Counted from the first letter of the stretch, positions 31,137 to 43,802 are shown. The stretch is 64,000 bases of DNA from Saccopteryx bilineata (GCF_036850765.1 NC_089493.1:266588534-266652533), one strand, 5' to 3'. Numbers and translations: made by a program. Notes: generated from the letters alone by a model not told the origin.

Positions 31137-33687
31137 GAATTTAATCTGGGGTCAGGGTCAGGATCAGTGTTTAATCTGGAATTGGGATTAGGATCAGAGC
31201 TCAATCTGATTTGGCTCAAGGGCAGGCCTATAGTTCAGGTTGGAGTCCAGTCTGGGAGTGGAGTTGGCATTCATTCAGTTTGGGTTATGCTCAGTTGGAA
31301 TCACTCTGGGTTTGAGGTCAAGGTTCAGACTAGTGTTAGACTTGGCACTCGGTGTAAATTGGGATGGAACCCATGTGTGGGGCCAGTCGAGGCAGGTATG
31401 TGTTAAAGGTGGTCCCTATCACCTCCCCTCTGTCCCTCTCATGCTCTCACAGCCATCTGGCCCTTGACCCTGGAAGCCTCACAAGGGGTCCCAGAATGAA
31501 GGCTTGGTGGGTGGAGAGCACGCTTCAGTCTAGTTCCCTCTTCAGCAAAATGTGTCCTAATGCCTGTGCTGGTCCTGGGGACACGGTGCATCAGACAGTC
31601 CCTCAGTCCTTCCAGGCCTCAGTTTCCCTTTCTGAGAAGCTCAGTGTTGGAGAGTTGGGCTATATTACAGAAACCTGGGCCTGGCAGTGAGGGCAGTTGT
31701 GTCAAGAGGTTTGGGGGTAGGAGGTCTATTGTGGAGCCACTGCCAGAGCTCTGGCCAGGAGGGAGGGCCTGGACCGGGCAGGGGAAGGAAGGAAGGCAGG
31801 GCAGGCATGACAGACCTGCCTGTGAGCCCACTGGCTGCCCAAAGGGGCATCTACTCTCCCTTAATGGCCGATGGTGCCACCTCAGTAGTCAAAGGGAGAT
31901 TCCCGGACCACAGGGGTGTGGCTTTAATGTTAGGGCTCAGGCATGAGGCTGGGTGAGGGGTCCTGCCCCTGGCACTGACTTTATGTGCCCACACCCTCTG
32001 CCCAGTAACTGACACCAGCCCTGCTCGCCAGCAGGGTCTCCAAACAACCCTGGCCAGGGCTTTGTACAGGGAGGACAGGTCAGAGGGAGAGGAAACACGC
32101 TTGGCCTCTGGTCCTTCCCTTGCTCTCTCAGCTCAGCCCCTTAGTCTGGCCTCCTCCTGTCAAAGCCGCAGACACAAAAGAGAAGCTCCGACTGACGTCA
32201 GGCGAAGCGCCCACAGGGCCTCTGTCTCTCCCAGAAATTTGGCTCTGGTGCCCAGCATCAGATGTCTGTGGTTTTTAAAAGGTGAAAATGGCCCGTAGTC
32301 CTGCTTCTGTGTCTCCACCAAAACCTGGCGAGATGAGCGGTTTTGGAGAAGCTGGGCTCTGGGGTCCTGCCCTAGTCCAGAGTTGGGCTGTACAGCTGAG
32401 CCCTGTCCCCGCACTGAGCCCCCTCCCCTCGTCCCTGCCTCCTGCTCCCTTGCAGACTCCGGAGTCCACGCTCCCCGGCCGTCCCCGGTGTTGCCTGCCC
32501 CTGGCCCTCCTGGCCCTTTCTCCTCCTCCTATCTCCTCTCCACCAGCCAAGGCCCTGATGTTCTGGGTCCTGCCCCAGGCAGGTGCCCACTGTCCAGTCT
32601 CCCTGGGGCTCCATGGCTTACGGATCTCTGGGCGTTCCCTCCCCCTGCTGTCTCAGGCCCTATCTTCCTAATCTCTGCCCCTAAACCAGCTATAAGCTGG
32701 GCACATAGGAGGTGCTCAGTGAGTCTTCACTGGGTCAGGATGGATGATGATTCATTTCTCTTTGAAGCTGTCTTTGTTCATGTAACATCTGAACCATAAT
32801 TTCTGGGAACCATTCTGTGTTGTCAGCTGTGGCCGCTGGGAGGAGCCTGGGCAGCCAGATGTCAGTTGTGCCTTCGGTCAGCATGACCTGGTCCAGCCCA
32901 GGGGTGACCCCTCCATGCAGAAGACTGTGATGGCCAGGCTCCCTTGGGGTCAGCACAAGGCCACCAGGCCCACTCTGCCTCCTGGTGCCTGCCCTGGGGA
33001 GCGGACCCTTCTCTTATCTGACGAGATTGGGTGCATTCAGGGTGGTATGGCTGTAGACCTTTCTCTTAGCTTTGAGGGGCCTACAGCCCAGGATGGATGG
33101 GGAGAGAAAAATTTCACCCCTGAGTCATACCCTGAGTCTTCTTGACTTCTACTGCTGCCTTATGGCCACTGCTGGGCCATACGGATGAGTCTTTCCCTGG
33201 GCCAGTGTCCCCCACGTCATGGTCAATCTGACCATGACCTTGCTTTACTTAATGCTTTTGGTTTTCTGTCATTTATGAAATATGGTCCGAACTGCTGATG
33301 TTGACCACTCACACCCATGTTTTCTATCCCCGTTCATTCATCGCTCCTCCAGCCTCTGCCAGCACTATTCATATCTCTGAGCCTTTCCTCAGTTCTTCCC
33401 CAGGCCTAACATCCCAGCTAAGCTGGGGACAACTTGCTCTCTGCCTTCCCCAGGCATCACACCAGAGCTTGAGGTCACCTAAGTGATGGTCGGTATCTGG
33501 GAAGCTCGGGGCTAGTCCTCAGAGCATTGCACCATGAATGTCAGAGTTGGTAAATCACTGTAGGAGCCAGCATCTTTTACCCCCACTGTATTGGTGAAAC
33601 TGGAGAGGGGTAGGAGGCCTAGAGAAGGGAAGGGACAGTCCCAAGGTTACATGGGCAGTTACAACTCACCTCAATGGTTTTTGACTC
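31137..33687. other. Unique intergenic sequence
   Basis: Contains a degenerate tandem of 'tttaatctggNNttggg' type at about 31140-31350, a perfect CRE at 32193-32200 and a MIR-like antisense phrase at about 33560-33670. No gene recognised. Confidence 0.45.
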
Positions 33688-33703
33688 TTTTTTGCAATTT
33701 TTA

Positions 33704-34061
33704 AAATTTATTTATTTATTTATTTATCTTTTTTACAGAAACAGAGAGTGAATCAGAGAGAGGGATAGACAGGGACAGACAGACAGGAATGGAGAGATGA
33801 GAAGCATCAATCATTAGTTTTTCATTGCGCGTTGCAACGCCTTAGTTATTCATTGATTGCTTTCTCATATATGCCTTGACTGCGGGCCTTCAGCAGACCA
33901 AGTAACCCCTTGCTGGAGCCAGCGACCTTGGGTTCAAGCTGGTGGGCTTTTGCTCAAACCAGATGAGTCTGCGCTCAAGCTGGCAACCTTTGGGTCTTGA
34001 ACCTGGGTCCTCTGCATCCCAGTCCAACGCTCTATCCACTGCACCACTGCCTGGTCAGGCA
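33704..34061 (-). mobile_element. SINE class D
   Basis: Target duplication 'cttttttgcaattttt' at 33688-33703 and 34062-34077. Full-length. Confidence 0.93.
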
Positions 34062-34077
34062 CTTTTTTGCAATTTTT

Positions 34078-34232
34078 TTTAAGTGAGAGGAGGAGAGATA
34101 GACTTCCACATGTGCCTTGACAAGGATCCATCTGGCAAAACCCGTCTGGGGGTGATGCTCAAATCAACATAACTATTCTCAGTGCCTGGGGCTGATGGTT
34201 GAATCAATAGAGTCACTGGCTGCAAAAGGGAA

Positions 34233-34297
<65 letters not shown>

Positions 34298-34395
34298 GCA
34301 GATGATTGCTTTTCATGTGTGCCCTGACCGGGAATCTAACCCAAGACATCTGCATGCCCGGCTGACAGTCTATCTACTGAGCAACTGGCCAGGGC
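34078..34395 (-). mobile_element. SINE class B with expanded (GA)n
   Basis: Head AGCCCTGGCCAG at the high-coordinate end. The internal GA repeat at about 34237-34292 is unusually long. It inserted right beside the class D copy at 33704, using the same 'gcaattttt' target. Confidence 0.88.
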
Positions 34396-35880
34396 TGCAA
34401 TTTTTCTTCTGTTGACCTGTCACTGTCTCTACGTAGGGTCATCTGAGTAGGCTTCACAGAGGACTTGACTATTGGGGAGAAAACCTCTCCCAGGAAACCA
34501 TCATGATTTCCCCTCTATTCCCCAACCCTCTGAGCCATGGACACTGGCTGCTGTCCAGTTGTCTTAGAATGAGCTTCCTGGAGTGGTTTCTGTGATCTTC
34601 ATCATCAGAACTTCACCTTTACCTCTAATGCCCTCTGAACTTGGGAAAGCCCTTGTCTTTTTTATGGTCCCAGTTTACCCATTTATAGAACAAGGGCATT
34701 GAACTTGCTGATTTGTTGAGGCTCTGCTGTGGAATTAAGGTTTGGTCAGGGAGAGTGAGCCCGGGGTCTCAGTGGCTTCCTGCTGCCGGTATAAAGTGGA
34801 GTTGAAAAAACGTGGGAGTGGGAGGCAGCAGTCCCGGGTGAGAATCTGCATCACCTTCTCGGTAACTGTGCAGCCTCAAACAGATTCTACTCTGGGCCCC
34901 AGTTTCCTGCAGAAGGGGGGAAAGCTGCCAGGCTTGGCTTTCCTCCAGGAGCTATTAAATGCAATTGTGGCTGTGAAGGTGTTTGCTAAGTGGAACAGCA
35001 CCGTGCAGGTGAATGTGCTGGCTTGGTCCACAGCACTCCATACAGGGTCCGGCTCAGAGGAGACTGGGCAGATAACCGCACGTGGCACCCTGCCGAGGGA
35101 ACGTGGCAGGTGTCTGGACGCTGCGTCCCCAGGCGACTTGTGTGGGCAGCATTCCCGGCAGCTCATGCTACGTTCCCAGCCGGTCCCATTGCTGGGCAGG
35201 CCCCCCTGCTGATGGGAAGGGTGGGGGGCCACCTGGCACTGGCCCAGCCTGGCCAGCCTCCCACCCCATGTTTTGTTCGCAGAGTTTGGAATGTCCTGGG
35301 ACGCGGAGCTCAGCTCCCTGGAGAGACACTGGTGCCATCTCCTTGATCTCATCGCTGGACAGGTTTCTCCTTCATTCCAGCTCGGGACTCGGCAGGCTCC
35401 CAGCCCCAGCTGCTGCCAGTCCCCGCCAGTCTGTGTCTGTCCCTGCGCTGGCAGCTAGGAGCAATGCAGCTGGGAGCCTGGGAGGTGTTCTGGGGGGTTC
35501 TCCCAGCCCGTCTGCAGTGGACCCTGGGCATGCCTCCGAACCCATTCTCTGCAAACCCCTTCCCAGCTGCCTCTCTTCACAAACTCCTTTGCCCATGACC
35601 TGTCCCTGATGCTACGGCCCTGAGGTCTATTTGAAATAATGTTCTCAGGATCTAAGGGTCTTGGGAGGGGGCAGAGTGTGCCAACTACACTGGTTTCTGT
35701 TCCTATTAGTGGATGGGTTGTGCACAGAATGGGCCCAGCTAAGTGTAAGGAAGTGGGGTATCAAAGATGTAACAGACGTATGTGTGTGTGTGTGTGTGTG
35801 TGTGTACACGTCCTTGTGCACAAGTGTATGTGCATGCACTCACAAATAGAGTTTTTTGATCTCCTTGTATTTTTGTTTTT
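34396..35880. other. Unique intergenic sequence
   Basis: No gene recognised. A (GT)n repeat sits at 35778-35805. Confidence 0.45.
35778..35805 (+). repeat. (GT)n microsatellite
   Basis: About 13 GT units followed by imperfect TG-rich sequence. Confidence 0.9.
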
Positions 35881-36083
35881 TTTCTAAGATTTTATTTATT
35901 GATTTTAGAGAGAGAGAGAAGAGAGAGAGAGGGAGAGAGAAAGGCAGGGAGAAGGAATGGGAAGCATCAACTTATAGTAATTGCTTCTCACATGTGCCTT
36001 GCCCAGGCAAGCTCAGGGCTTCAAATCGGCGATGTCAGCATTCCAGGTCAATGCTTTATCCACTGCACCACCACAGGTCAGTC
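35881..36083 (-). mobile_element. SINE class F
   Basis: Head (on - strand) GACTGACCTGTGGTGG, then GA-rich 3' part. Edges approximate. Confidence 0.85.
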
Positions 36084-37439
36084 TTGAACTCCAAGTTTGA
36101 GTATCCTGAGACTTGGTTCATTGCCAGACGAAGTTGGGAGGAAGGTCTAGGGACTTTGTTCAGGAAGGAGCCATCCTCACTTGGTCAGCAGGTACCTCTG
36201 GAACGGGCTAGACACTCTCTACCCTTACTTGGGTCCATCTGGCTGGAGAGAGAAGAGGTACAGCTTGTCCTGTTGTTAGAAGTGTGCAAATGTGTGTTTG
36301 TGTGTGTTCACGTGCACACACGAGTCACCACTGAGCCCCCTGTGCAGAAAGGACAGCCATCTTCACCAGCTAGGGCACTCACTGGTGTACCTACTCACAC
36401 CTGGCTGGGTTGTGGGGCCAGGGGCACTCTACTAGTACAAAGAAGAATCCTCTCTGGGGGAAACGGAGCCTTGGATGGACCCCTGCGGTCTGTGCTCAGC
36501 TTGGGCAATCCCTGCCCTGATGTAGGTCAGCACCCTCCCCAGGCTTGGGTGAATTCTCCTCTTTCCACATCATTAATGAAGAGACTAAATAAGTCAGTCC
36601 CTCTGGCAGGCCCCCTAACCCCCCAGGAAGCCTGGCTGGAGCTATTAATATTCCCCGTGTTTATGACCCCCTGGCCCTGATGACAGGCTCCTCTCTCTAG
36701 TCGTTGGAATTAATTTTGTGAATCAGAAGTGGTTGGGCGGGGGTGTGTGGGGGGGTGCCTATTGGAATCCAGGACGATGACATCTCCACCTCCCCCTGTG
36801 GCAGGTCCCACTTGTTAATTCTATAAAACAGTCACCATGTCCAGCCCAGCCCAGCCCAGCCCGGGGCCGCCTGCCTGGCTGTGGCTGCCTCATACTTCTG
36901 CTATGTCCCCTTGCCCCCCCCTGGAGAGGGCTGGCCTGGGGCCACGGCCCTGATGATTCAGGCCCCATGACACCTTGCACTGATGTCAGTGGGAACTGAG
37001 ACCTCAGTCCCCAGGATCTTCGGGCCCCTTGCCTGGGCCCACGCCCTGCATGGGGCTTGGCCCTGGCTCGTGCCTCTCGTGACCTTCCCATGGACGAGGC
37101 CTGGCTGGGACAAGAGGCCAGGCCAGACAGCCTCTCCCTCATGCTCTCCTCTTTTTGAGAGCTGCCCGAACTGGCGCCTGGTCGTCCCCCAGACTCTTTG
37201 GGTTTCGAGGACATGTTCTAAAATTAATATGGGAGAATTTGGGGAATTTGTGAGCAGTTCCCAGAGAACTGTGGCTGCCCCGAGGGCAAGGATCCTTGCT
37301 TATTCCCACCCTCCCTCAATTCTCGTTTCCCTAACTTCCTATGTGGGCAGACCCCCTTTGGGTAAACTCACTCCGTGAAGGGCAGGACAGAATGGCTGCA
37401 CTCTGTACACTGGCAAGGGTCTCTCCTTCCACACCCACC
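36084..37439. other. Unique intergenic sequence with candidate regulatory block
   Basis: 36635-36865 mixes AT-rich homeobox-type motifs (AATTAATTTTG, TATTAATATTCC) with a G-rich stretch at 36733-36757 and a (CCCAG)n run at 36841-36862. No exon recognised. Conservation cannot be judged from here. Confidence 0.4.
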
Positions 37440-38132
37440 GTGGAGAAGTTTCCAAAAGGAGTCTTTTATACAACATGTGCTCTTCGGTCATTTGAAATAT
37501 GCAAATATTTTGTAAGTTGTCTTTTCACTTTCTTGATAGTATCTTTTGAAACACAAAAAAATTTAATTTGATGAAGTCCAATTTCTCTTTTTTTTATTTT
37601 GTCACTTGTGATTTTGGTGTCATATCTAAGAAACCGTTGCCAAATCTGAGGTCATGAAGATTTACCCCTATGATTTCCTCTAAGAGGCTTGTAGTTTGGC
37701 TCTTATATTTAGGTCTTCAATCTATTTTAGTTAATTTTTATATATGGTGTGAGGTAGGGGTCCAACTTCATTCTTTTGCATGTGGGTATCCAGTTGTCCC
37801 AGCAGCATATGAAGAAAAGACTCTTCTCTCTCCATTGAATGGTCTTGACACCCTTGTCAAAAACCAATTGACCACAAGTGTAATGTTTTATTTCTTCTAT
37901 ATCATTGAGCAATATATCTCTCATTATGCCAGTATCACACTACCTTCATTACTGTAGCTTTGCAATAAGTGTTAAAACCAGAAAGTGTGATTCTCTGGTT
38001 TTGTTTTCCTATTTCAAGGTAGTTTTGCTATTCAGGGCCCTTTAAAATTTCATATGATTTTAAGATAAAAAATTTTCTATTTCTGAAAAAAATATTATTG
38101 GGATTTTGATAGGGATTGCATTAAATCTGATT

Positions 38133-38184
<52 letters not shown>

Positions 38185-38197
38185 TTTTTTTTTTTTT
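38133..38197. repeat. (CTTT)n / poly-pyrimidine repeat
   Basis: About 13 CTTT units and a T-run. It forms the expanded tail of the - strand SINE that follows. Confidence 0.9.
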
Positions 38198-38526
38198 GGT
38201 GAGAGGAGAGGAGAGGAGAGATAGTGAGGCAGAATTCTACATGTGCTCTGACCAGGATTCACCCAGCAACCCCATCTGGCTGATGCTGAAGTACCGAGCT
38301 ATTTTTTGCACCTGAGGCTGATGTGCTCACTCAACCAATCAAGTATCCTCAGCACCTGAGGCCACATTTGAACCAATTGAGCCACTGGCCATGGGAGGGG
38401 AAGAGGGAAATAAAGGGGATGGGGAGAGAGGCAAATGGTTACTTCTGTGCGCCCTGACCAGGAATTGAACCCAAAATGTCCATACACTGGGCCGATGCTC
38501 TATCCACTGAGCCATGGGCCAGGGCC
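38187..38526 (-). mobile_element. SINE class B
   Basis: Head GGCCCTGGCCCATGG on the - strand; class B core with 'caattggttcaaatg'. Flanked by 'ttaaatctgattt' and a similar 'tgaatttagtttt'. Confidence 0.88.
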
Positions 38527-38529
38527 TGA

Positions 38530-38765
38530 ATTTAGTTTTTTAAAAAATTTTAACTTTTTTGTTGTTTGAAAATTTTAGGGTTTTTTGTTTCTTATTGAAT
38601 TTATTGGGGTGACATTGCTTAATAAGTTTCTATAAGTTTCAGATGTACAATTTTATAATACATCATCTATATACTGTATTGTGTGTTCACCACCCCAAGT
38701 CAAGTCTCCTTCCATCACCGTTTATCCCCCCTGCCCTCTTCTACTTCCCTTCATTCCCCTAAACC
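38530..38765 (-). mobile_element. Younger L1 3' end inserted in older L1
   Basis: Antisense 'ggtgacattgcttaataag', 'acaattttataatacatcatc' and 'gtgttcaccaccccaagtc' form an L1 3' UTR that is not part of the surrounding older L1. The older L1 resumes at 'tttttggtagcattgtcatc'. 5'-truncated copy. Confidence 0.65.
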
Positions 38766-38865
38766 CATTTTTGGTAGCATTGTCATCTTACCAATATTAA
38801 GTCTCCCAATTTATGAACTTGGGATGTCTTTGTATTTATTTATATATATTTATATGCATATATTT

Positions 38866-39273
38866 TTAAGCAAAAGAGGGACAGAGAGATAGAGCCAGAG
38901 AGAGGGACAGACAGGGATAGACAGACAAGAAGGGAGAGAGATGAGAAGCATCAATTTTTTTGTTGCAGCACCTTAGTTGTTCATTGATTGCTTTCTCATA
39001 TGTGCCTTGACCAGAGGGCTACAGTAGAGCAGGTGACCCCTTGCTCAAGCCAGCAACCTTGAACTCAAGCCAGTGACCTTGGGCTTTAAGCCAATGACCT
39101 TTGAGTTTAAGCCAGTGACCATGAAGTCATGTCTATGATCCCACGCTCAAGCTAGTGACCCCATGCTCAAGCCGGATGAGCCCGTGCTCAAGCCGACGAC
39201 ATTGGGGTTTCAAACCTGGGTCCTCTGTGTCCTAAGCCCATGCTCTATCCACTGCACCATGGCCTAGTCAGGC
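38866..39273 (-). mobile_element. SINE class E
   Basis: Long copy with several 'caagccagtgacc' repeats and the 'atcatagacatgacttc' segment; head GCCTGACTAGGCC. Confidence 0.88.
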
Positions 39274-39337
39274 CCGTTTATATTTTTAATTTCTTTCAAT
39301 GATGTTCAGCTTTTAGTGTGCAAGGTTTGCACTTTTT

Positions 39338-39688
39338 AAAAAAATATTTATTTATTATTATTTCTTTTTACAGAGACAGAGAGAGAGTCAGAGAGAGGGA
39401 TAGAGAGGGACAGACAGATAGGAGTGGAGAGAGATGAGAAGCATCAATCATTAGTTTTTTGTTGCAAACCATAGTTGTTCATTGATTGCTTTCTCTTATG
39501 TGCCTTGACCATGGGACTACAGCAGACCAAGTAACCCCTTGCTCGAGCCAGCAACCTTGGGTCCAAGCTGGTGAGCCTTGCTCAAACCAGATGAGCCCGT
39601 GCTCAAGCTGGCGACCTCGGGGTCTCGAACCTGGGTCCTCGGCATCCCAGTCCGACACTCTCTCCACTGCGCCACCGCCTGGTCAGGC
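39338..39688 (-). mobile_element. SINE class D
   Basis: Target duplication 'tgcacttttt' at 39328-39337 and 39689-39698. Head GCCTGACCAGGCGG. Confidence 0.93.
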
Positions 39689-39721
39689 TGCACTTTTTTT
39701 GTTAAGTTTATTCCTAAGTAT

Positions 39722-39909
39722 TCTTTTTTTTTTTTTTGAAGATTTTATTTATTTAATTTAGAGAGAGAGGAGTGGATGGTGGAAAAGAAGTAGTTGTTTC
39801 ACTCTAGCTATTCATTGGTTGCTTGTCATATGTGCCTTAAAGGGGTAAGCCCAGGGTTTCAAACCAGTGACCTCAGTGTTTTAGGTTGGTGCTCTACCAC
39901 AGGTCAGGC
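39722..39909 (-). mobile_element. SINE class F variant
   Basis: Head GCCTGACCTGTGG; middle diverged from other F copies. Confidence 0.8.
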
Positions 39910-39939
39910 TATTTTATTCTTTAAACATTTTTTTAATTT

Positions 39940-40137
39940 TAATTTAAAAATATTTTATTTATTGATTTTAGAGAGAAAGCGAGATAGGAAGGAAGAGAGA
40001 AAGAAACATCGATTTGTTGTTCCACTTTTTCATGCATTCATTGGTTGATTTTTGTATGTGCCCTGACTGGGGATTGAACTTGCAACCTTGGTGTATTAGG
40101 ATGATGCTCTAACCAATTGAGCTACCAGGTTTGAGCC
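39940..40137 (-). mobile_element. SINE class C
   Basis: 'acatcgatttgttgttcc' and 'gactggggattgaac' with a diverged head GGCTCAAACCTGG. Confidence 0.82.
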
Positions 40138-40195
40138 ATTTATTCTTTTTGATGTTATTGGAAATGAAATTGTTTTCTTCATTTCAATTTTGGAT

Positions 40196-40439
40196 TGCGT
40201 TATATATTTAAAATAAGATTTGACATAAAGCAGCAGCATAAGCCTAATTTATGACCCACCTTGTCAGGATACCACTAATATAAAAAGTGAGATCCACTGT
40301 GACTCATAAGCTTAGGTCAGTCGCTTCCCGGGGCCTGCTCTATGACCCTGGCCACTGTTGGGGTCTGGCCCCTAGGGTGATATTTCACCCTCAGCTCGGT
40401 CTCTCTGCCTCTCGTCTTTCTCTTCCCCAGCCTCCTCCC
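40196..40439. other. Unique intergenic sequence
   Basis: Nothing recognised. Confidence 0.4.
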
Positions 40440-41220
40440 TGCTGCCCAAATGATTCTCCTAAATTTTATTGTGTCCCTTTCCTGCTTAGAGCCTCCAGTG
40501 GCTTCCCATTGGATGCACGAGAACATTGTAAGCTCTCTGGCCTTTTGTTTAAGATCCTTCGTCCTCATTAAAGTCTTCCTTTTCTAGCTCTGAGCTGATG
40601 GTCCTTGTGGCTGTCGTCACTGACTGAGACGTCTCAGATGCTGCAACGCTGCTCGCTTCTAGGGAGGCTCCGTGATGGTACCACACCAGCCCCACCTCCG
40701 CTGCCTCCGTCCCCACTGCAGCACTTCTGTCCTCCCAGATGCCATAGGTTTTACTTCCTAAGCCCCTCTTGCGTCTGTCCCCTCTTCTTCACGTATGGAC
40801 GCTAAGTTCAGGCTTTATGTTAGTCTGCTCATAGGCCACCAGATCTACCACATAGATCCTCCCTGCTTAAAGCCTTTTGGTAACCCTCATGGCCTCCAGG
40901 TCCTCAGTGCTGACACTCTGACCTTGCCCACCTCTACTCTCTCCTTGGGCCTGCCTTGCCCTCTTTGTGAGGCCCCCTGTAACTCCCCCCTTAATCTCTG
41001 GTGCCCATGACAGCTCCTCACCCTAGCCTGCCTGGCAAACCCTGCTCCTTGTACCAGACTCACCTCCATAACTACTTCTCTCCCACAGTGTGCCCACCTC
41101 CAATCCCTTTTTCTAGATGTTGCCCATGGCTCCCAGCACCCTCCATCTGACTCTCTCTGTGCCGCAGAACCCAGCAGCGACCCGGAATGGGGGCCATTAG
41201 TGAATGTTTGCTGAACACCG
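40440..41220 (+). repeat. L2 LINE relic
   Basis: Phrases 'cctccagtggcttcccattgg', 'aagccttttggtaaccctcatg' and a terminal 'gtgaatgtttgctgaac' fit decayed L2 in sense orientation. Limits approximate. Confidence 0.5.
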
Positions 41221-43397
41221 AGAGGATGGGTGGGGTAGCTGAGGAGAAATGCAGCCATGAGATGCTCTGGAAGAGTCTAAGGGTGGTGCCCACAGTCATG
41301 CTCACGTCTGAGCACCGTGGTGACTTGCAGAGTTGCTGGCTGGTCGGTGGGGAGGGCCTGTGGTTGGCTGCCGTTGATGTTGTTGTACCAGATGGGCCCT
41401 GGGTCCTGGGACAGGCTGTGCGTGTGTGTCCCCTCAGGACTCACCTCTGTCAGGCACTCCCCCACCCCTGTAGTTAGGCTCTTGTCACCTTCACTTCCTT
41501 TTCTTGTCCTCGCTCCTCGTCCATTCTGATGTGGTTCCCACTCCACTGCTCCACGGAGACAGGGGCCTCCCTGCTCATCAACCTGAACGGCTGCGCAGCG
41601 AGGGGCAGCATCCTCCTGCCTCCTCCTGGCTTCCCTCCCCTGGCGCGGACCCTGTTCCTCAACCTCTCCAGGCCCAGGCCTGCTCTCCACAGCCCCCACC
41701 TCACAGCCTCCCTGTCCTGCCAGCTGCCACACGCGCTCTGCTGGGTCATTCTCGGGCTCTTTGATTCTCCATGGCCATGTGTAACAAACAGTCTCCCCTG
41801 CTTGCCAGGGTATTTCTCAAGAACAGGGACTCAGTGGGCTTTTCTCAAAATTCTCAGAACTTAAAATGGGCCTGCTGCAGTGGGGCTTGATAAATGGTTT
41901 AAAATGGAATTCTTTGGAAAGTGGCTTACTCTTTGCTTTGCTCTGCCCTAGAGATAAGATATTATGTAAGGGACACAGAGTAGCCTCCCAAGGAAGAGTA
42001 TCTGAATTGTTGGGGGGACTGTCTGCATTATCACTGAGGGTGGGTGGTCCTAGAACCTTCTAGAAGGAGAAGTAGACATGAAGGGCAGGTACTGAGAACC
42101 TCTCCTCCTCTGGACGGAAAGTATAATGGAGCCAATAGTAGGAAACTCCTGGCCCTGGATCCCATGCCTCTCTCCTGTCCAGGGTCCTCTCTCGTCCCCG
42201 CAGTTCCCGCTTCTAACCTCCTGGCCTCTCAGCACGTGAGCCTGGTTGCACAGCCTGGCTTGGTACTTCCGAACACGCACAGCGGCCCCGGGCCCCCGAG
42301 CCTTCCAGGCTGGGAGAAAGCCACCGCGGGGCTCTGAGCTCCTCGCACTTGGTTTGGTCTCTTCGCCCCACTGAGCCTCCTGCCAATCTCTAATCACTTC
42401 CACCTGCCCCACTGATTCACGGGGCTCCAGCTGTCAAGGCTCTAAAAATTTCCAAATCCTCCCCAGCCTGCCCTTCCAGGCTATTTCCTCAGCTCTGGCC
42501 CCCTGGTGGCACCTCCATATACCTGACCAGCGTCTCCTTTTCACACTGGTTAGTTATGAGGAGGAGGGCAGTGGGTGGCAGAGAGGGGCTTTAGCAAGGG
42601 GCTGAGCAGGAAGTGCTTAGATCCCTCTCCCTTTGGGGGCAGCCCTGACAGCAGCAGAGAACATGAGATGGAAAACCAGAGTCAAAGGAGCCACGGAGAC
42701 AGTGTGTTCATTTTACAGACAGAGAAATTGAGGCCCAGATCCAATGGGAGAGCAGGATGTGCAATCCTGTTCTTGGGACGCTGGTTCAGGACTCTCCTTT
42801 GCCCTTTCTCTCTTTGCTGTCACCCTTCCTTCTGCCCTTAGCTCTCCCTGTGGGCCATGGAAGAGGCAGATTTAGTCCTGGCCTGCTCTTCCCCGGGGAC
42901 CAGGGTCACTTGGTAACCAGGAAGGGTCTCTCCACGTCCCCACTGTCTGGCCTCTCCCTAGATGGGCTGCTCCTACCCTTTCTTCCCAGGATCTCTCCTG
43001 AAGAAGTGTTTGTACCGAAACAGTATTTCCAGGGCAACTTGCATTCCTGGGTGGTGGGTGGTGAGAAGGGTGGGGAGGAACAGGTCCCACTGTGAGCCTG
43101 TGTATTTATGGCCTTGGGGCCTGGGAGCCTGCCTCACCCTTGATCTTGACAGAGCCTGAGGATGACTTCATGAGCCACCCATCCTGCCCTTTATAGTGCA
43201 TGGTCCGTAGATGAAGTGTGTGTTTGTTTTGGGGGGGGGCAGAGTCCTGAAGTTCCCTCAGGGTGACAAGCAGAGGGGCAACTCTGGGGTAAATAGCTCC
43301 CAGCAGCCCCCTCTTTCTTGGCCTGTTTCTCAGGGAGAATGTCAATGCTGGGGACCCTCTCCCAGGTAGTCCTTCCCTGCCTACATACCTCTGTGTA
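41221..43397. other. Unique intergenic sequence
   Basis: No gene recognised. MIR-like antisense phrase 'cattttacagacagagaaattgagg' at 42709-42733. Confidence 0.45.
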
Positions 43398-43413
43398 CCC
43401 CCTGTTACCACTT

Positions 43414-43786
43414 CTGTGTGTGTGTGTGTGTGTGTGTGTGACAGAGACAGAGAGAGGAACAGACAGACAGGAAGGGAGAGAAATGAGAAGCATCAATTCT
43501 TCGTTGCAGCACCTTAGTTTTTCATTGTTTTCTTTCTCATATGTACCTTGATGGGGGGGGGGCTATAGCAGAGCAATGACCCCTTGCTCAAGCCAGTGAC
43601 CTTGGCTCAAGCCAGTGACCATGGGGTCATGTCTATGGTCAGGCCAGTGATCCCACACTGAAGCTGGTGAGCCCACACTCAAGCTAGATGAGCCCATGCT
43701 TAAGCCTGCGATCTTGGGGTTTTGAACCTGGGTCCTCTGTGTCCCAAGTCTGATGCTCTATCCACTGTGCTACTGCCTGGTCAGGC
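43414..43786 (-). mobile_element. SINE class E with (GT)n tail
   Basis: Exact 16-bp duplication 'ccccctgttaccactt' at 43398-43413 and 43787-43802. A GT repeat of about 12 units (43416-43441) occupies the tail position. Confidence 0.93.
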
Positions 43787-43802
43787 CCCCCTGTTACCAC
43801 TT

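Larger units (their letters stand above)
37440..40195 (-). mobile_element. L1 LINE, antisense 3' portion, broken by later insertions
   Basis: Antisense L1 phrases: 'ggtatccagttgtcccagca' (37786-37805), 'gggattgcattaaatctg', 'taccaatattaagtctccc', 'ttattcctaagtattc', 'gatgttattggaaatgaaattg'. Interrupted by SINEs at 38187, 38866, 39338, 39722 and 39940 and by a younger L1 end at 38530-38765. No open reading frame of useful length survives. Confidence 0.85.

Noticed and set aside
31140..31350. Degenerate 'ttaatctgg/gggttagg' tandem resembling telomere-like sequence
   Set aside because: Units are too irregular and not TTAGGG; a decayed simple repeat is enough to explain it.
35856..36680. 274-codon open frame, the longest in the window
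   Set aside because: Begins inside a SINE and runs into unique sequence with no recognisable domain. No splice or start evidence; treated as chance.
37244..37268. Inverted repeat CAGTTC-N5-GAACTG
   Set aside because: Six-base arms are common by chance and no known binding site or hairpin function fits.
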